Of a stretch of 64,000 bases of DNA, positions 1 to 12,329 are shown piece by piece; position 1 is the stretch's first letter; each line of letters begins with the position of its first letter. The notes under the pieces were generated by a model. The model saw nothing but the letters and a program-made list of their open reading frames with translations. It had not been told where the DNA came from and searched no databases. This DNA is from Lineus longissimus (taxonomy: Eukaryota; Nemertea; Pilidiophora; Heteronemertea; Lineidae). The DNA lies in contig NC_088321.1 in NCBI RefSeq assembly GCF_910592395.1, positions 2,668,001 through 2,732,000 on the forward strand, written 5' to 3'. A program made the position numbers and the translations under genes.

Positions 1-3000
1 AGTTGATCTGCTAATTGGCTGCGATAGCGCATATCAGTTTCTAGAAAACCAGGTAATCACCAGTACGTGCGGTCCCACAGTACAGTTTTCAAATTTAGGT
101 TGTTTTCTGTCAGGCCCACTCGATATTAGCCACAAATCTGTGCATGTCACCTGCGGCGCGTCGCAGGATATCGACCAGTCGGAAGACCGCGAAGCAGTGC
201 AACTGGAAGAGTTTCTGAGGGAAAGCGCCCTCGATTGTTCGGGCTTCTCAGATACCGAAGATGATGTCAGTTTCAAGAAAAATTTCCTTGAAAAGATTCA
301 GTTCAAGGAAGGGCGTTACTATGTACCCTTGCCTTGGAAAAGTGACCATCCAGAGCTGCAGAACAACATAGCAGCTTGTCAAAAGCGCATTGTTCAAGTG
401 ATGGGTAGGTTAGGAAAATTAGGCCTAATGAAAGATTATGTCAAGGTCATGACGGAAAATATCCAAAAGGGATATGTTTCAGAGACAGGTATGCCCATTG
501 ACTACGCAGATGACGGGTTTTATATGCCACACTTCCCCGTTCTCAGAGACAGCGCCACCACGCCCGTTAGGATAGTTTTTGATGCAAGCTGTGGCTCACC
601 GTCGCTGAATGAGTGTCTTCACGGGGGGCCGAACATGACGACAGATCTTGTCGATTTGTTACATAGATTTAGATGCAGCAAATATGCAATTAGTGCAGAT
701 ATTGCTAGAGCTTTCTTGTCTGTTGGGTTATTAGAATCTGACAGAAAATTCGTTCGTTTTCTCTGGTATAAAGATAATGATGTTTCCAAACACCTAGTGC
801 CATACCAGTGTAACACGGTCATTTTCGGCAATGTAAGTAGCCCATTTGCATTGGCCGCGACCCTGCACAAACATCTCACCATATTCAAAACACCAGTGGC
901 TCAAGACATGCTAGGGAAGACTTATGTGGACAATCTATTGTCAGGCGTTGCCACGGAGTCAGAGGTCTTGAGCTATTATCAAGAAGCCAGGGATATCATG
1001 TCAAGCGCAAGTTTTGACCTGCGTCAGTGGTCAACTAACTCCGCGAGACTTGAAGAGAAAATTAAGGGAGATGGCACAGGTACCAAACCAGGCCCAGTGT
1101 CAGTATTAGGCCTAAAATTGGATCCGCAGTCTGATGAAATGTCCATCGGTAAATCCAAAAAACATCAGACAACTGACGGAAAAGTAGTCACAAAGCGAGT
1201 AGTCGTGTCAGAAGCCTCATCAGTTTTTGACCCCTTAGGTTTAATAGGCCCAGCCATAGTACCAGCCAAAGCATTTGCCAACACACTATGGGTAGATGAC
1301 AAGAAGTGGGACGAACCCCTGACGCCTGCGCAAGTGCGCGAATGGGTTCACATTAGGGAATCATTGGGCAGAACCCACGAGGTCAAGTTTCCCAGATGGC
1401 TAGCCTTTGAGCCAGATAAACCATTAGAGCTGATTGTGTTCTGCGATGCCTGTCCTAATAAGGCCATAGGTTGTGTAGTGTATGGTAAACAAGGTAACAA
1501 CATAGCTTTACTTGGGTCCAAAAACAAGGTAGTGTCACAAAAGAAGGCTAGGCCCACGGTGCCACAATTAGAGTTGCAAGCTATGGTTATGGGGGCACAG
1601 TACGCACATTAGCTTGTCACGACATATCAGGGTCAATACGAGAATATTGACTGCACATATCTCACAGATTCCGAGATAGCGCTATACTGGCTACAATCCG
1701 ACAAAAAGCTCAAACAGTTCGTCAAAAACAGGGTTGAGCTCATCAAACAATTGACCAAAGTCAATCAATGGTACCACGTGGCAACTTCGGACAACGCCGC
1801 TGATCTTCTTTCACGTGGGGCCACCGTTCAGGGTTTACTCGACTCTAATTGGACCCTTGGTCCAGCTTGGTTGAAAGGCAATTCCGATGCCTGGCCAATC
1901 AGGTCACTCTCTGCCCATTCGCATGTAACGATGTTAGCCGCAGGCCTACAGATGGACAACGAGTTCAACATGCCAGGGGCCAGTAAACCCCCGGGCATTC
2001 GGCAAATCATAGACATCAATAGGTTCAGTAGTTACAATAGGCTTATGAGAGTTACTGCGTTAGTCATGCGTGCATTTAGGGCAAACGGTGCTATATCCGC
2101 AGATGATATTAGCAAAGCTGAGAAAAGTTGGATTCAAAGCATTCAGCAAGAAGAATATCAAGGTGTCTTTGACTACTTAGGCGCAGAAAAGTCAAACCGC
2201 TCACCGCTGCCAAGACGGCCACCCATTGTTAATCAGTTGGGGCTTATACTAGGTGATGATGGTTTCATACGCTGCGGGGGGAGGGTTCGCCAAGCAAATG
2301 TTGAGTTCAATAGGAAGTGTCCGATCCTCCTACCGAGTAAAAACTACCTAACAACACTGATCATCAGGGACACGCATCAGCGCGTAGTACATTATGGCAT
2401 TGGCACTACAATGTGTGAGCTGCGCAACAAATTTTGGATCACTAGTATGAGGTCTACAGTAAAGAAGGTGATCAGCCGGTGCGTAGTATGCAGAATAGTT
2501 GCATGCCGACCTTACCTCACGCCATTGCATGCAGAGTTGCCAGATTTCAGATTGAATGATCTGACACCTTTCACTTCCACAGGAGTTGATTTCACATCTC
2601 ATATCTACGTCAAAAACTGCGCAAATAAGATTCAGAAGGTGTATGTTGCGCTATTCACTTGTTGCACCACGCGCGCCGTTGAGCTAGAAGTCGTGCCAGA
2701 CATGACAGTCGAATCTTTCCTCCGCGCATTCCGAAGGTTTACGTCCACGTGCTCGGTTCCTAGATTGATATACTGCGACAACGCTAAGACGTTTAAGGGG
2801 TCCGAGACGGAACTCAAGCGCCTCCTAACCAATTGCAACAGTCTCCAAGCAAAAAATCATTTCGCTAGGCGCGGGATACGTTTCAAATACATACCAGTTG
2901 AGGGTAGCTCATTTGGAGGGGTGTACGAAAGAATGATTGGGGTGACAAAAAGCGCGGTCAAAAAGACCTTAGGGAAAGCACTTATCAGTTACGACGAGTT

Positions 3001-3625
3001 TCAAACAGTAATTAAGGAGATACAGCAAATCGTAAATAACCGTCCGCTCACGTACGTATCTTCCGACCCAGCTGATCTGAGACCAATCACGCCCAACCAT
3101 CTGATATTCGGCCACGATCTGAGCATACTACCACATAGTGATAATGAGGGGGGTGATTTTGATCCTACATTCAGGGGCAAGACACACTTGGAAAAATTAG
3201 CCCATCGCAGGAGCCAACTCATTTCACACTTCGGGAAACGTTTTCAGGATGAATACTTGGCGACGCTAAGAGAGCGTCACACTCAGGAGATTGCCAAACA
3301 GAATGCCTATGTTGATTCAATACGTGTTGGTGACGTGGTGCTCGTTCACAACAAGGATGAAAAGCGGATTAATTGGAAATTAGGCAAGGTTGAGAAACTC
3401 AACAAGGGGAAAGACAAGTTGACTAGGTCAGCTTTAGTACGCACCACGTCTGGGGTTTCTAACAGGGCCACAGGCAAACTATACCCATTAGAGTTCCAAG
3501 TTGAGGACGAAACCCATGTCACCAACCAAAATTCAGATAAGGATAAGAAACGCGTGCTTCCACATCGGGCAGCAGCCGACATTGCTCGTAATCGTTTGAG
3601 GGCAATGGCACAGGACAATGTGTAA
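1..3625 (+). pseudogene. BEL/Pao-type retrotransposon pol polyprotein, 5' part outside window, one in-frame stop
   Basis: A single reading frame runs from base 2 to the TAA at 3623-3625, broken only by a TAG at 1610-1612. In order it shows: the end of a retropepsin-like (DUF1758) domain with DLLIGCD at the left edge; a reverse transcriptase with ISADIARAF near 690 and YVDN near 924 in place of the usual YVDD; an RNase H with VFCDAC near 1437 and DSEIALYWL near 1665; an integrase with an HHCC zinc-binding part (2370-2500) and D-D-E residues in TGVDF (near 2585), YCDNAKTF (near 2775) and GVYERMIG (near 2920); and a DUF5641-like tail with VGDVVLVHNKDEKRINWKLG near 3330. This order is typical of BEL/Pao elements. 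The stop lies inside RNase H, between its acidic residues, so full-length Pol would not be made without readthrough. Gag and the 5' LTR are not in the window. Confidence 0.93.
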
Positions 3626-4629
3626 AAAAGGATTCATAATGATTCCACTATATTCAAATGTATAATTAGTTTAGTGACAGTAGGAAGTAGAACATGGATT
3701 ATCTCATGAACACTCCTCCCTAGTGAGGAATGGTATGACGCATTTGGACACTCCTCCCTTGTGAGGAAAGGAATACAATTAGTGTGATTCAATATTCATG
3801 ACAACGGAGTATTACTATCTCAATTTGACAAATTGGTGTTTTGTTGGTCAAACTAAAGTTTTCACTATTTGCATACCAACTTAATTGGTTCATCATCAAC
3901 AGTAGCGGTACCATTATAATATCAATAGCACATTTAGATAAAAGTCATTTATTTGTGGCCAGCTGTAATTCGCCGCCCCCGGAATGTCGGGAATTAATCC
4001 CGAAGATACATCTACCGCACACAGGTACAAAAAGGCCGACCCTTTTTGAGGTTTAATTGGAAATGCTTCCAGGCGGAAAAATGCCATCCGAACAAGAAAT
4101 AACTGTATACTGTTGCATCACCACATCCGGCCAGGTGTCCAACAATCTCTTTGTATCGTGATATCTTTGTTAGTTATAGAAAATAAAATCAGTTCTCTCA
4201 ATGACATGAACGTGTTGACTTCGTCACCTTTTACTCTTTACTTTTATGTATTATCTGCATGGCCAAAACCCACAACTTCCAGGTGTGCATAATTAATTAA
4301 GGCCCTCCTGCTTTTATGATTGCATGACATGTACAGATGACCTGATCTACATCACAACTTTTGCTGAACCCGCCGCCTGGCTCTAACAAGCCAGTTGCTA
4401 GCCTGATCAGGTAATCAAGTTGTCAAACACATAATTGGCTATATCTTCAGCATGGATGGAGCTAATTGCATTTGGTTTTCTGTATTGTATAAAGTGTTAG
4501 GTACACTTTTGAAATCGTCTTACAGCAGAAAATGGCAAAAAATCTTGATATATGACCTTTAAAGATCAAATTATGGATTGTACCAAAGCGTACAATGTCA
4601 TACAACTCGTTGATTTCCTGACAACTCGC
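3626..4629 (+). other. Non-coding DNA after pol, probably containing the 3' LTR
   Basis: No coding sequence is visible. A near-duplicate motif (CACTCCTCCC...GTGAGGAA) occurs at about 3709-3730 and 3750-3772. An AATAAA-like polyadenylation signal lies near 4183. A 3' LTR is expected after the integrase and DUF5641 part of a BEL/Pao element, but its borders cannot be set because the 5' LTR is outside the window. Confidence 0.4.
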
Positions 4630-4633
4630 CTAG

Positions 4634-6226
4634 AGGCATATTAAGAGAGACGATTACTGGATATCTGCAACAATCGACTTGATCGGGTCCTGCAGTCCAG
4701 GTTTCTACCAAATCCACAGACTGGTGCGAAGATAGACCAGGAGAAGATAACGAAAATTGGAGAGACGGCATACAGAGTTCCCAGTGAAACAGATCCAGAC
4801 GTCACATACACAGTAGATGTATCAGTTGGTGCATGTACATGCTGGAGAGGGAAAACAGGTAATTCAAAAGGGCTTAGGTCTGCCATAGATATTTGCGGGT
4901 TTTCTACATGACAATACAGTAGAGCAGAAGCAATTTAGTCAGTGAAACTGAGGAATGCAATTGTAACAACTTAAAGGGGAACTATAGGCATGAGCTAGGG
5001 GGTCAAATTGGTAGTCTTTATGTGATTAATATGCACAGTTAGGTGACTGGTTCACATTTAATTCACCGATGAATATATTCCTCGTACACGTGTGAATAGT
5101 TTCGATGTTCTGTGAGATAGGAGAGACCCCTACCGGCAACTTCGAGTAACTAAATCTTGTCTACCTAGCTCCTGCCTTTAGACCCCCTTTAACTGTATCA
5201 TAGGCATTGTATTCACACTTCTAATCTGTATTCTAATATTTTCTTCATTACTATTCGGGAGGACCATGTAAACACCAGAACCTGGTGGTGAAGATACTTG
5301 CGTCATGGAATTTCATTCCTCTGAATGATCCAGCCATGAGGCGTATTTTCTTCATGGTTGCAACTGGGAAAGCAACACCACTGAATGGTGACTGGTTTAA
5401 ATCACTCCACTCAGGAAGGACAACCCCTGCCGATACCAACACTGTTGTTGAGGAGACGGGAGGAAACGGTGATGATCCCATGGACATTTCTATTGAGGAG
5501 TCGGCCTTGGTGGTTCCTACTGCTGGGGTCCCTACTGAAGGTGCTTTGTCTACGACACTTCTTGATTCTCTCCACTTGCAGAGAGATCTTCAGAATCAGT
5601 TTGATCGTAGGAATCAGCAACCTCCATTCAACGATGATCATAATCCATGTACTGATAGTATTTATTGGATGAGTTAAACAAAGTATTTGACAAGATAAAG
5701 ACAAGTTTCCTTGAAAACAGAGACTACAATGTACTTTGAAAAGCCATTGAGAATTTTTGTTAAACAAGCCAATTCCTTGACCACAAACTCTGCATTGTCT
5801 TCTGCATTACAGTGCTTTGGGAAGTACTTGGGGGCTGCGATAGCATTGGACAAAATACGGAAGGCAAAAAAGGAATTGGTGAGTTGCAAGAAGATTGGGG
5901 TCCAGCCTGCCGGACTTGCTAGACGTAAGATGCTGGGTGGTGGTAAAAACCGAGTTGGTAGTGGTAGGCCAGCTACTAGAAGTAGTTAGGGAGAGACAAG
6001 CAGTAAGAAGTTGAAAAAGAGCAGCACTCCTTTCTCTTCCCAGATTTTGCCTAGGAGAAAAGCTTCTCATAATTTGAGAACATGTGTCCAAAGAAATGAA
6101 GCATTAGGTAAGACGCACTCTGCCAAGTGGTCTGCAATACTGTATTGTTCCATTGGAAAGGTCGTACATGTAAACCAGTTCATGCGTCTTGTTAAAGTTG
6201 CAATTCATTCATTAATTGGCCATTAA
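4634..6226 (+). pseudogene. Decayed SWIM zinc-finger gene, MULE-transposase-like C-terminal half
   Basis: The first exon (about 4634-4858) reads VDVSVGACTCWRGKTG and stops at CAG/GTAATT. The second starts at 5262 after a pyrimidine-rich acceptor and reads PCKHQNLVVKILASWNF. Removing intron 4859-5261 joins CxC to CxH in frame, rebuilding a SWIM zinc finger. SWIM fingers follow the DDE domain in MULE transposases and occur in related host genes. Downstream, the tail with KKIGVQPAGLARRKM, GSGRPATRSS and HNLRTCVQRNEALGKTHSAK resembles the basic C-terminal tail common in invertebrate SWIM proteins. Two frameshifts (near 5668 and 5725) and a TAG at 5987-5989 break the frame, so this is a pseudogene. 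The catalytic domain is not seen upstream. A MITE sits in the intron. Confidence 0.6.
4975..5188. mobile_element. 214-bp MITE with TTAA flanks, inside the SWIM gene intron
   Basis: The ends are inverted repeats: AGGGGAACTATAGGCATGAG on the left and, on the other strand of the right end, AGGGGGTCTAAAGGCAGGAG. TTAA flanks both sides (4971-4974 and 5189-5192), as for piggyBac-type target duplications. A related larger copy lies at 10,810-12,312. It has no coding capacity. Confidence 0.65.
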
Positions 6227-8439
6227 ATTATGTACACCTTTGATTTAGATTCGTTCCCTCCATGCATATTTACTGAGATTAGTATGCAATCAGTATGCAA
6301 AAACTGTAAAAGACCCTTATGGAGCTCGCAGTGACATCTCCTTTGGAACATTACAGTAATATTCTGTGCCAGAATGTGAGTGTTTTATATTGTCACTTAC
6401 TTGACTATGACTTCAGTCTTTTTCAATACAGTGTATCTTACTTTTTACAACATTTTTCCGCATTTGTTTTAGAAATGTTAAAGGGAGACTACACTAGTGT
6501 GCATTTGTCAACATTCCATTTTACTTTTACAACATTTTTCAGCATTTGTACTTGTTTTAAAAATGTTTTTAAAAAGTAGACTACACTGATGTGCATTTGT
6601 TAGCATTGCCAATGGAGCTTGAAATTGAGATTTCTCTGTTCATTGTACGTTATACCTGTTGTGACTGTTTACTTGGTTCTTAACTTTTGGTGTAATGAAA
6701 TAATTACGGTATGAACCTCATACTGTCCTATTACCAGTATTACCAAGCCAGTAACCCATACATAGGACTTTAGATGTAAAATAACCTTACATTTTTTGCT
6801 ATCAATAATAATAATAGTTAATCTGCAAAAATACTGTATTCAGTGTTTCTATTTTATTTAATACTGTAATATTGCTGAGGAGTGGGCTCCGCTTTTTCGG
6901 GTCTGTGCTGAGGGATGGAATTGACTTGACTGTGTGCTGCCACTTAACACCTGTTTGGGTACTGTAGAACTCGCCTCCCCCCTTCCCCAGATCCTATGTC
7001 CCCACCCAGAGTCTGATGTTCAATGATAAAACACCACTGGTGCGCCTCCTTGCCCAACGACCGTGAGGACTCCAACCTCCACCGTTGTCGTCATACTTCT
7101 GCCGAGAGTGTCTTGCCCAAGGACCTATACTCCAAACTTCTGTCAAGTGTCTTGCCCAAAGACCCACATCACACAAACAACCGCACGCACTAATCGCATA
7201 AATTATTCAATTCATGACGTCATATGCAAATGAGACAAAAACCTCGTAGGAAAAAAAGTTTGCGGGCCGGAAACCACCCAAGTACATGATGCCCCCACTA
7301 TAGCGAGGGCATAATAATGGAAGAAACGAAGACAAGATATCCTACCTCTTTTGCCTATTATTATGCCCGGATGTTTAGGCTCTACCCATCGAGGCGGTAG
7401 TAGAAATCGGGTATTGTCGGGCTTGGGATCTTATTTGTGAGTGGATCCAGTAAACTGTATCCACTGGTTGTCGACAAAAGAGAAACGAAATAGTCCAAAT
7501 ATTGCGTGGCCATCCCTAGTAGACTGTTACATAAAATCTCGGAGCTTCGAACTCAATGATTTAGATATGATAGAGATACGAAGACAATACTGACATAAAC
7601 AGCGAGAGGCTGTGTCCTTAATTTTTTCGACAGTTATGAGAAGTTGCTGATGGCAATGATTTAAGAGTTCTTTTCGAAGTTCGTTGTTCTTCTCCACATG
7701 TTCATATTTATCAGGTTTGCATTGAATACATTGTCGTTATTTAATCGACTAATTCTGGGTATCATACGGTCCCTTGTTTTGTCCTCAGGATATCCAATAT
7801 TTTCAATTCTGACCAACTACAACAAGTTTTATAACATACTTAATTTTTGCAATCGTTAAAGAGATCCAGTCGTGGCACAAGTCTTTCTTTAGACGAGTTA
7901 AACGTGGTAAAAATAAATATATTGGTGATTACTTCTTATGCAGCTCATTGGCTACGTATACATAATCAACTACCTGAGGGGACCTCGAAACTGCCTACAT
8001 TTTTCAATGGAAGCTTATTTCCGCCTTGGATTTAACCGGGGCGTTCAAAACTCCCCATTTTCATAAGCGTTTCGCTATGTTTCCTTTAATGAGAATATCT
8101 CATTAGATGCCAATAACTGGGACATGTATATGATACCATAAGACACTACATGTAGTCCATGAAACGAAGACCACATACTTAATTGCTTACAAAAAAACTT
8201 AGTTCTCAACTGTAAGCGACAAAATATGGCGCTTTTCACGTCAATGTTGTTATCTAACTAGTTTTATAGAAATCAATGAATTCAAATTGACCGTTTATTT
8301 GTGTTATATCTCGTGCAGTGGTACGGATTTGGCCCGAATCAATGAGTGACCCGGGATGGCACTGCCCCAACACAAGTGTTATTGTTTTCGAAACGGGTCG
8401 TTGCTTGGAAACTATACGTTGATTTGTGATTTTTTTTTT
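6227..8439. other. AT-rich non-coding DNA, no gene seen
   Basis: Only short open frames without recognisable domains occur. A degenerate direct repeat built on GTGTCTTGCCCAA is present at about 7040-7170. Nothing else could be assigned. Confidence 0.4.
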
Positions 8440-9470
8440 TTTTTATTCTAGTGTCGTCATTGGTCTGCATGGGGAGGAAAAAGAACTACACCTTCTGGTA
8501 TCAATGTCTTGTTTTGTATTGCGCAACCCTCCATACTGGTCACGGCAAGTCTCCATTGGTACCACAGCTCTCCCGGGCAATTTACGGGAATATCACGATG
8601 AAGCCCATTTAACTTGGCTAGAAACAGAGCTGAGGTACAAAGCATTGATAGAATGATAAATATAATTCGATGAAAAAATATACTCCGAACATGCAGTATA
8701 CTTAAAATGTATCGGGTAACAAATGCTTAACATTTTTTTGCATTGTTTTGATGTGACAGGCTGACAATGTTATAATAGGCAGTTGTGTTAGTAAATTTTT
8801 ATTAGCCGAATGAAGCCGCATGCAATCGATCGGTTTGCCATGAACTCAATAGATAAGTTCTGGAGTAGGGCTCATGGTAAACTTGTGCAGGCACATACCA
8901 TTCTATCTTATGAGATGACTCAAAATCAGTGTACATTATGACAAAACACATGTAAGGTTTAAGCCAAACGGCGTTTGCAACAATATTGATACGATAAACC
9001 TCACCCATGTAAGTCGAAACAAGCTCTTAATGGGAAATGAACCATTTTCTAATCTTAAAAACCAAGAAACTAGTTAATAACAAACTAAACAAATTAAACA
9101 AATGTCAAAATAACAAACTGGTTAAAAATCCCATTTAAAAATAAAAGTTGAATTATTAAAAAAGAAACATTTTAAGTCCTCTGGTAGTCAGGTTCAGATC
9201 GGGGTTATTGTAAAATCTGACTGATTTCAATCAAAACATGTCAACTTTTGACCACAAACTTCGAGATATTTGGAGTTTTTCAGATTTTTACCACGACCGT
9301 AGTATTAAAAACCTGCTTTAAAACTCGTTGTAGTCGGTCGAAATTGATAAGTACATGTAATGAATAGTCCATTAGATGACAACAAGTGAAACTATACGAT
9401 ACCCTTACATAGTACATTAAGCACCGACAACTTACTGAACTGCTAATAAACAATAAAAATATGCGAAAAT
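8440..9470. repeat. Dispersed repeat family R1, copy A
   Basis: Segments match two other places in the window. 8520-8760 (CACAGCTCTC, GGGCAATT, ATGAAGCCC) matches 16,640-16,870. 8780-9010 matches 10,560-10,800. 9290-9420 (AAAACTCGTTGTAGTCGGTC, CCATTAGATGACAACAA) matches 17,140-17,235. The copies are well diverged, so the family is old. No coding sequence was recognised and its class is unknown. Confidence 0.6.
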
Positions 9471-9489
9471 GTGAAGAAGAAAAAAACAT

Positions 9490-10345
9490 TTTTTAACCTT
9501 TTTTAGTCAACTGAGATTGCTTTGAGAGTGAGAAATTAGAAATGTTGTAGAAGCTTTTTGGTCTTCAAAGAAATATGGCGCTGAAGTTGAGAAATAAAAC
9601 ATTTCTGTGGACATTCTATTTCTGGTCAACTGAAAAATATTGGGGTGAGACTAGGAAATGAAACATTTTGTTGACGCTTCCTAGTCCTCCAAAAATATGG
9701 CTTTGAAGTTTAGTAATAAACATTTCTGTGTACATCTTTTGGTCCTCTGAGTAAACAGAAATGAAACTTTATTTGGATATTTTTGGTACAGTTAAAAATA
9801 TTGGTTTGAGACTGAAAATTAACGAGACATTTTTTTATCCACGGAAAATATGGCTGTGAAATTGAGAAATTAAACATTCTCTGAACGCTTTTTGGTTCTC
9901 AAAGATAATGGCTTCGAAGTTGAGAACTAAAATTTTCTGTGGACATTTTTTGTCCACTGAGTTAATTATGTGGCATTGAAATAGAGCAATTAAAAACATT
10001 TTGGGGCACCGAAAAATATGGGTGTGGAATCAAACATTTTGTGGATGATTTTTAGTCCCAGAAAAAGCATGGCTTTGAAGTTGAGAAATAGGAACTTCTG
10101 TGGACAATGTTGTGGTCTACAAAGTAATGTCGCATTGAAAGAGAAAAAAGAAGAAACATTTTTGTGGATACGTTTTGTGCGCTGAAAAATATGGGTTTGG
10201 AAAAATAAACTTTTAGTCCACTGATTAATATGGCTTTGTGACTGAGAAGTTGAACATTTTCTGGATGCTTTTTTGCCCTCAAAGAAATATGGCTATGAAG
10301 TTGAGAAATATATTTTTTTTGTATACATTTGCTGGTCCACTGAGG
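9490..10345. repeat. Degenerate tandem array of about 60-bp units (AAATATGGCTTTGAAGTTGAGAAA type)
   Basis: Motifs such as AAATATGGCTTTGAAGTTGA, ATGAAACATTT and CTGTGGAC, followed by TTTTGGTCCACTGA, recur about every 55-70 bases for more than 800 bases with heavy divergence. The same motifs occur on the opposite strand at 13,630-14,000. Confidence 0.6.
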
Positions 10346-10384
10346 AAGATGGCTACAAGATATATTGACAATATGTATTTATAA

Positions 10385-10805
10385 TTTACTGGACGCCATG
10401 ATGAAGCCCACTTTAAGTCAGCTACCAACGCAGCTAAAATGCACTAAAAATTAGACATTACGACAATAATTCAACGTTCACGTACGAGTTTCTGGGGCTT
10501 TGCAAAAACTCCCGAATATGAATTGTTGACTAACATTGACGTGAACGATCCAAAAATTCAGACAGTAGTGTTAGTAACTTTTGATTAGCTGCTAAAAACC
10601 AGCCCGCACTTAAGCAGCGTGCATTCACTGATCAGTTTGCATTTTGTTATAAAAGCAAATGGTTTGCAATTACATGTATTTTCAAACTTGTGACAGACAC
10701 ATACTGAAATGACTCAGAATTAATGTACACGTCATGAAATATATTTCAAAATGCTTAAGCCAACCGGCATTTCCAACAATGTTTGTACGGTATACCATTC
10801 ACCAC
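10385..10805. repeat. Dispersed repeat family R1, copy B (partial)
   Basis: Begins with GACGCCATGATGAAGCCC, as in copies A and C. It continues through a part matching 8780-9010 (ACTCAGAATTAATGTACA, TTAAGCCAACCGGC) and ends at the TTAA flank of the next element. Confidence 0.55.
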
Positions 10806-10809
10806 TTAA

Positions 10810-12312
10810 AGGGGGACTATAGGCAGGAGCAGCGGGGTTAAATTGGCCACCTTCGGGTGACTCATATGCACAGTAAGGGTACTCGGTCATGTTAGATTCA
10901 GCACTACATATACAAGCCATTAGGCTAATATGGGTCGTCGCAACACGGGAAGGATGCACGGAATGTCACTAAAAAACGCATAAACCATCTCGAAATAATT
11001 CATTACATATTTCGACACTTCGACACGCATCTTTTTCTAGTGAACATACAGACCTATATCATCGCTTATTGTGACGAACTCGGATATCAGTTCGCTAGAG
11101 AAACCCGGCCCGAGAACAACCCCATTTACCGCCATTTCCTTGACACAGAACACCCTCGCCGTGCCAGGCTAATCATTCCACATTTTACTATGCTCCAATG
11201 ATTATCCTGGCCCCAAATGTTTGATCACTATTACAATAAAATTGTAATACTTTATCCAGCAAAAATATCGCATTTTCTCTCGATAGAAAATTTCAAAATG
11301 TTTAGAAATTGAGATTCCATTAAAAAGATCCGTCATATTCGGTCAATTAGTAGGCCCCTACTCTTTTTTGATGATGTTTGTCTGCACTATTTTGCGAAGG
11401 GCTACACACTTCGCGGCATGCGATTTGGATATTGCCTGTTCACTCAGTCTGCAGCCAATCAACAAGCAGCCTGAGATTTAAATTTGTTGTGATTTCTTTG
11501 GCGTGTAAATTGGACACAGCAGACGGGCTAACCACGTGACATGGAGTCTGGAACATGTATAGGTCACGCCTGCTGATTTACAATCATTAACATTCAATTG
11601 TAGAAAGAATAAGGCGGCGCCGTCAGCTTGAATATACATACTCCGGATGCTAATTTTTGAGTTACGCTCCGCCTCTGACAAAGTTGTAAACACGTCAGGA
11701 AATGGCGATCGCACGCTGACATTTAGCGAAAATTCCCAACTTCCATCGGTGATTATGAAATAATAACACAACGACAAGGAGAGATACAGAAATATGTATC
11801 TAATAAGAGTCTTAGTTGCGTGATACGCGTGAGATATTTGATTGTCTGTGGTTTTGTTGGGTGCAATAAGCGATTTTATTGGGGCATGTTTTCGTGTGCG
11901 TTGTCACGTATACAGAATGGTGTTTTGCATAGCATTCCCGATCGGCCGAAGCCGTTGAGCTGAAACAAATCGATTCACCGCCGACACTTTTACTCCGATT
12001 TTGCTGAAAATTGGTGACAAAGAGGCTTGATTGTATTCCGCACAATTCGTAGGAAGCGAATTTCGAAAATAATGATAAAAAATGTTTTTTCTAAGTAAAA
12101 ATGGCCGTTGCTAGACATGGTTGCTAGGCATATGCTGCCACAGACATATCCACGGTAATACTGACAATAAGGGTCTGCACTGCTTTAGCGACGACCCAAT
12201 ATTCATTGTACAAGCCTGAATAGTTTGAAGTACTGTGAGATGGGAGACACCCCGAATTGGCGACTTTGTGTAACTTTATCTTGCCTACCTAGCAGCTGCC
12301 TAGAGTGTCCAT
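10810..12312. mobile_element. 1.5-kb non-autonomous element with TTAA flanks, related to the 214-bp MITE
   Basis: The left end (AGGGGGACTATAGGCAGGAG) and the right end (CTGCCTAGAGTGTCC) are related to the ends of the element at 4975-5188, and TTAA flanks both sides (10,806-10,809 and 12,313-12,316). Sub-terminal sequence near 12,220-12,300 (GAATAGTTTGAAGTACTGTG, GACACCCC) also matches 5095-5175. The roughly 1.3 kb of extra internal sequence shows no transposase-like frame, so it is an internal insertion or a longer non-autonomous form. Confidence 0.5.
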
Positions 12313-12329
12313 TTAACGCTGTTAAATGT

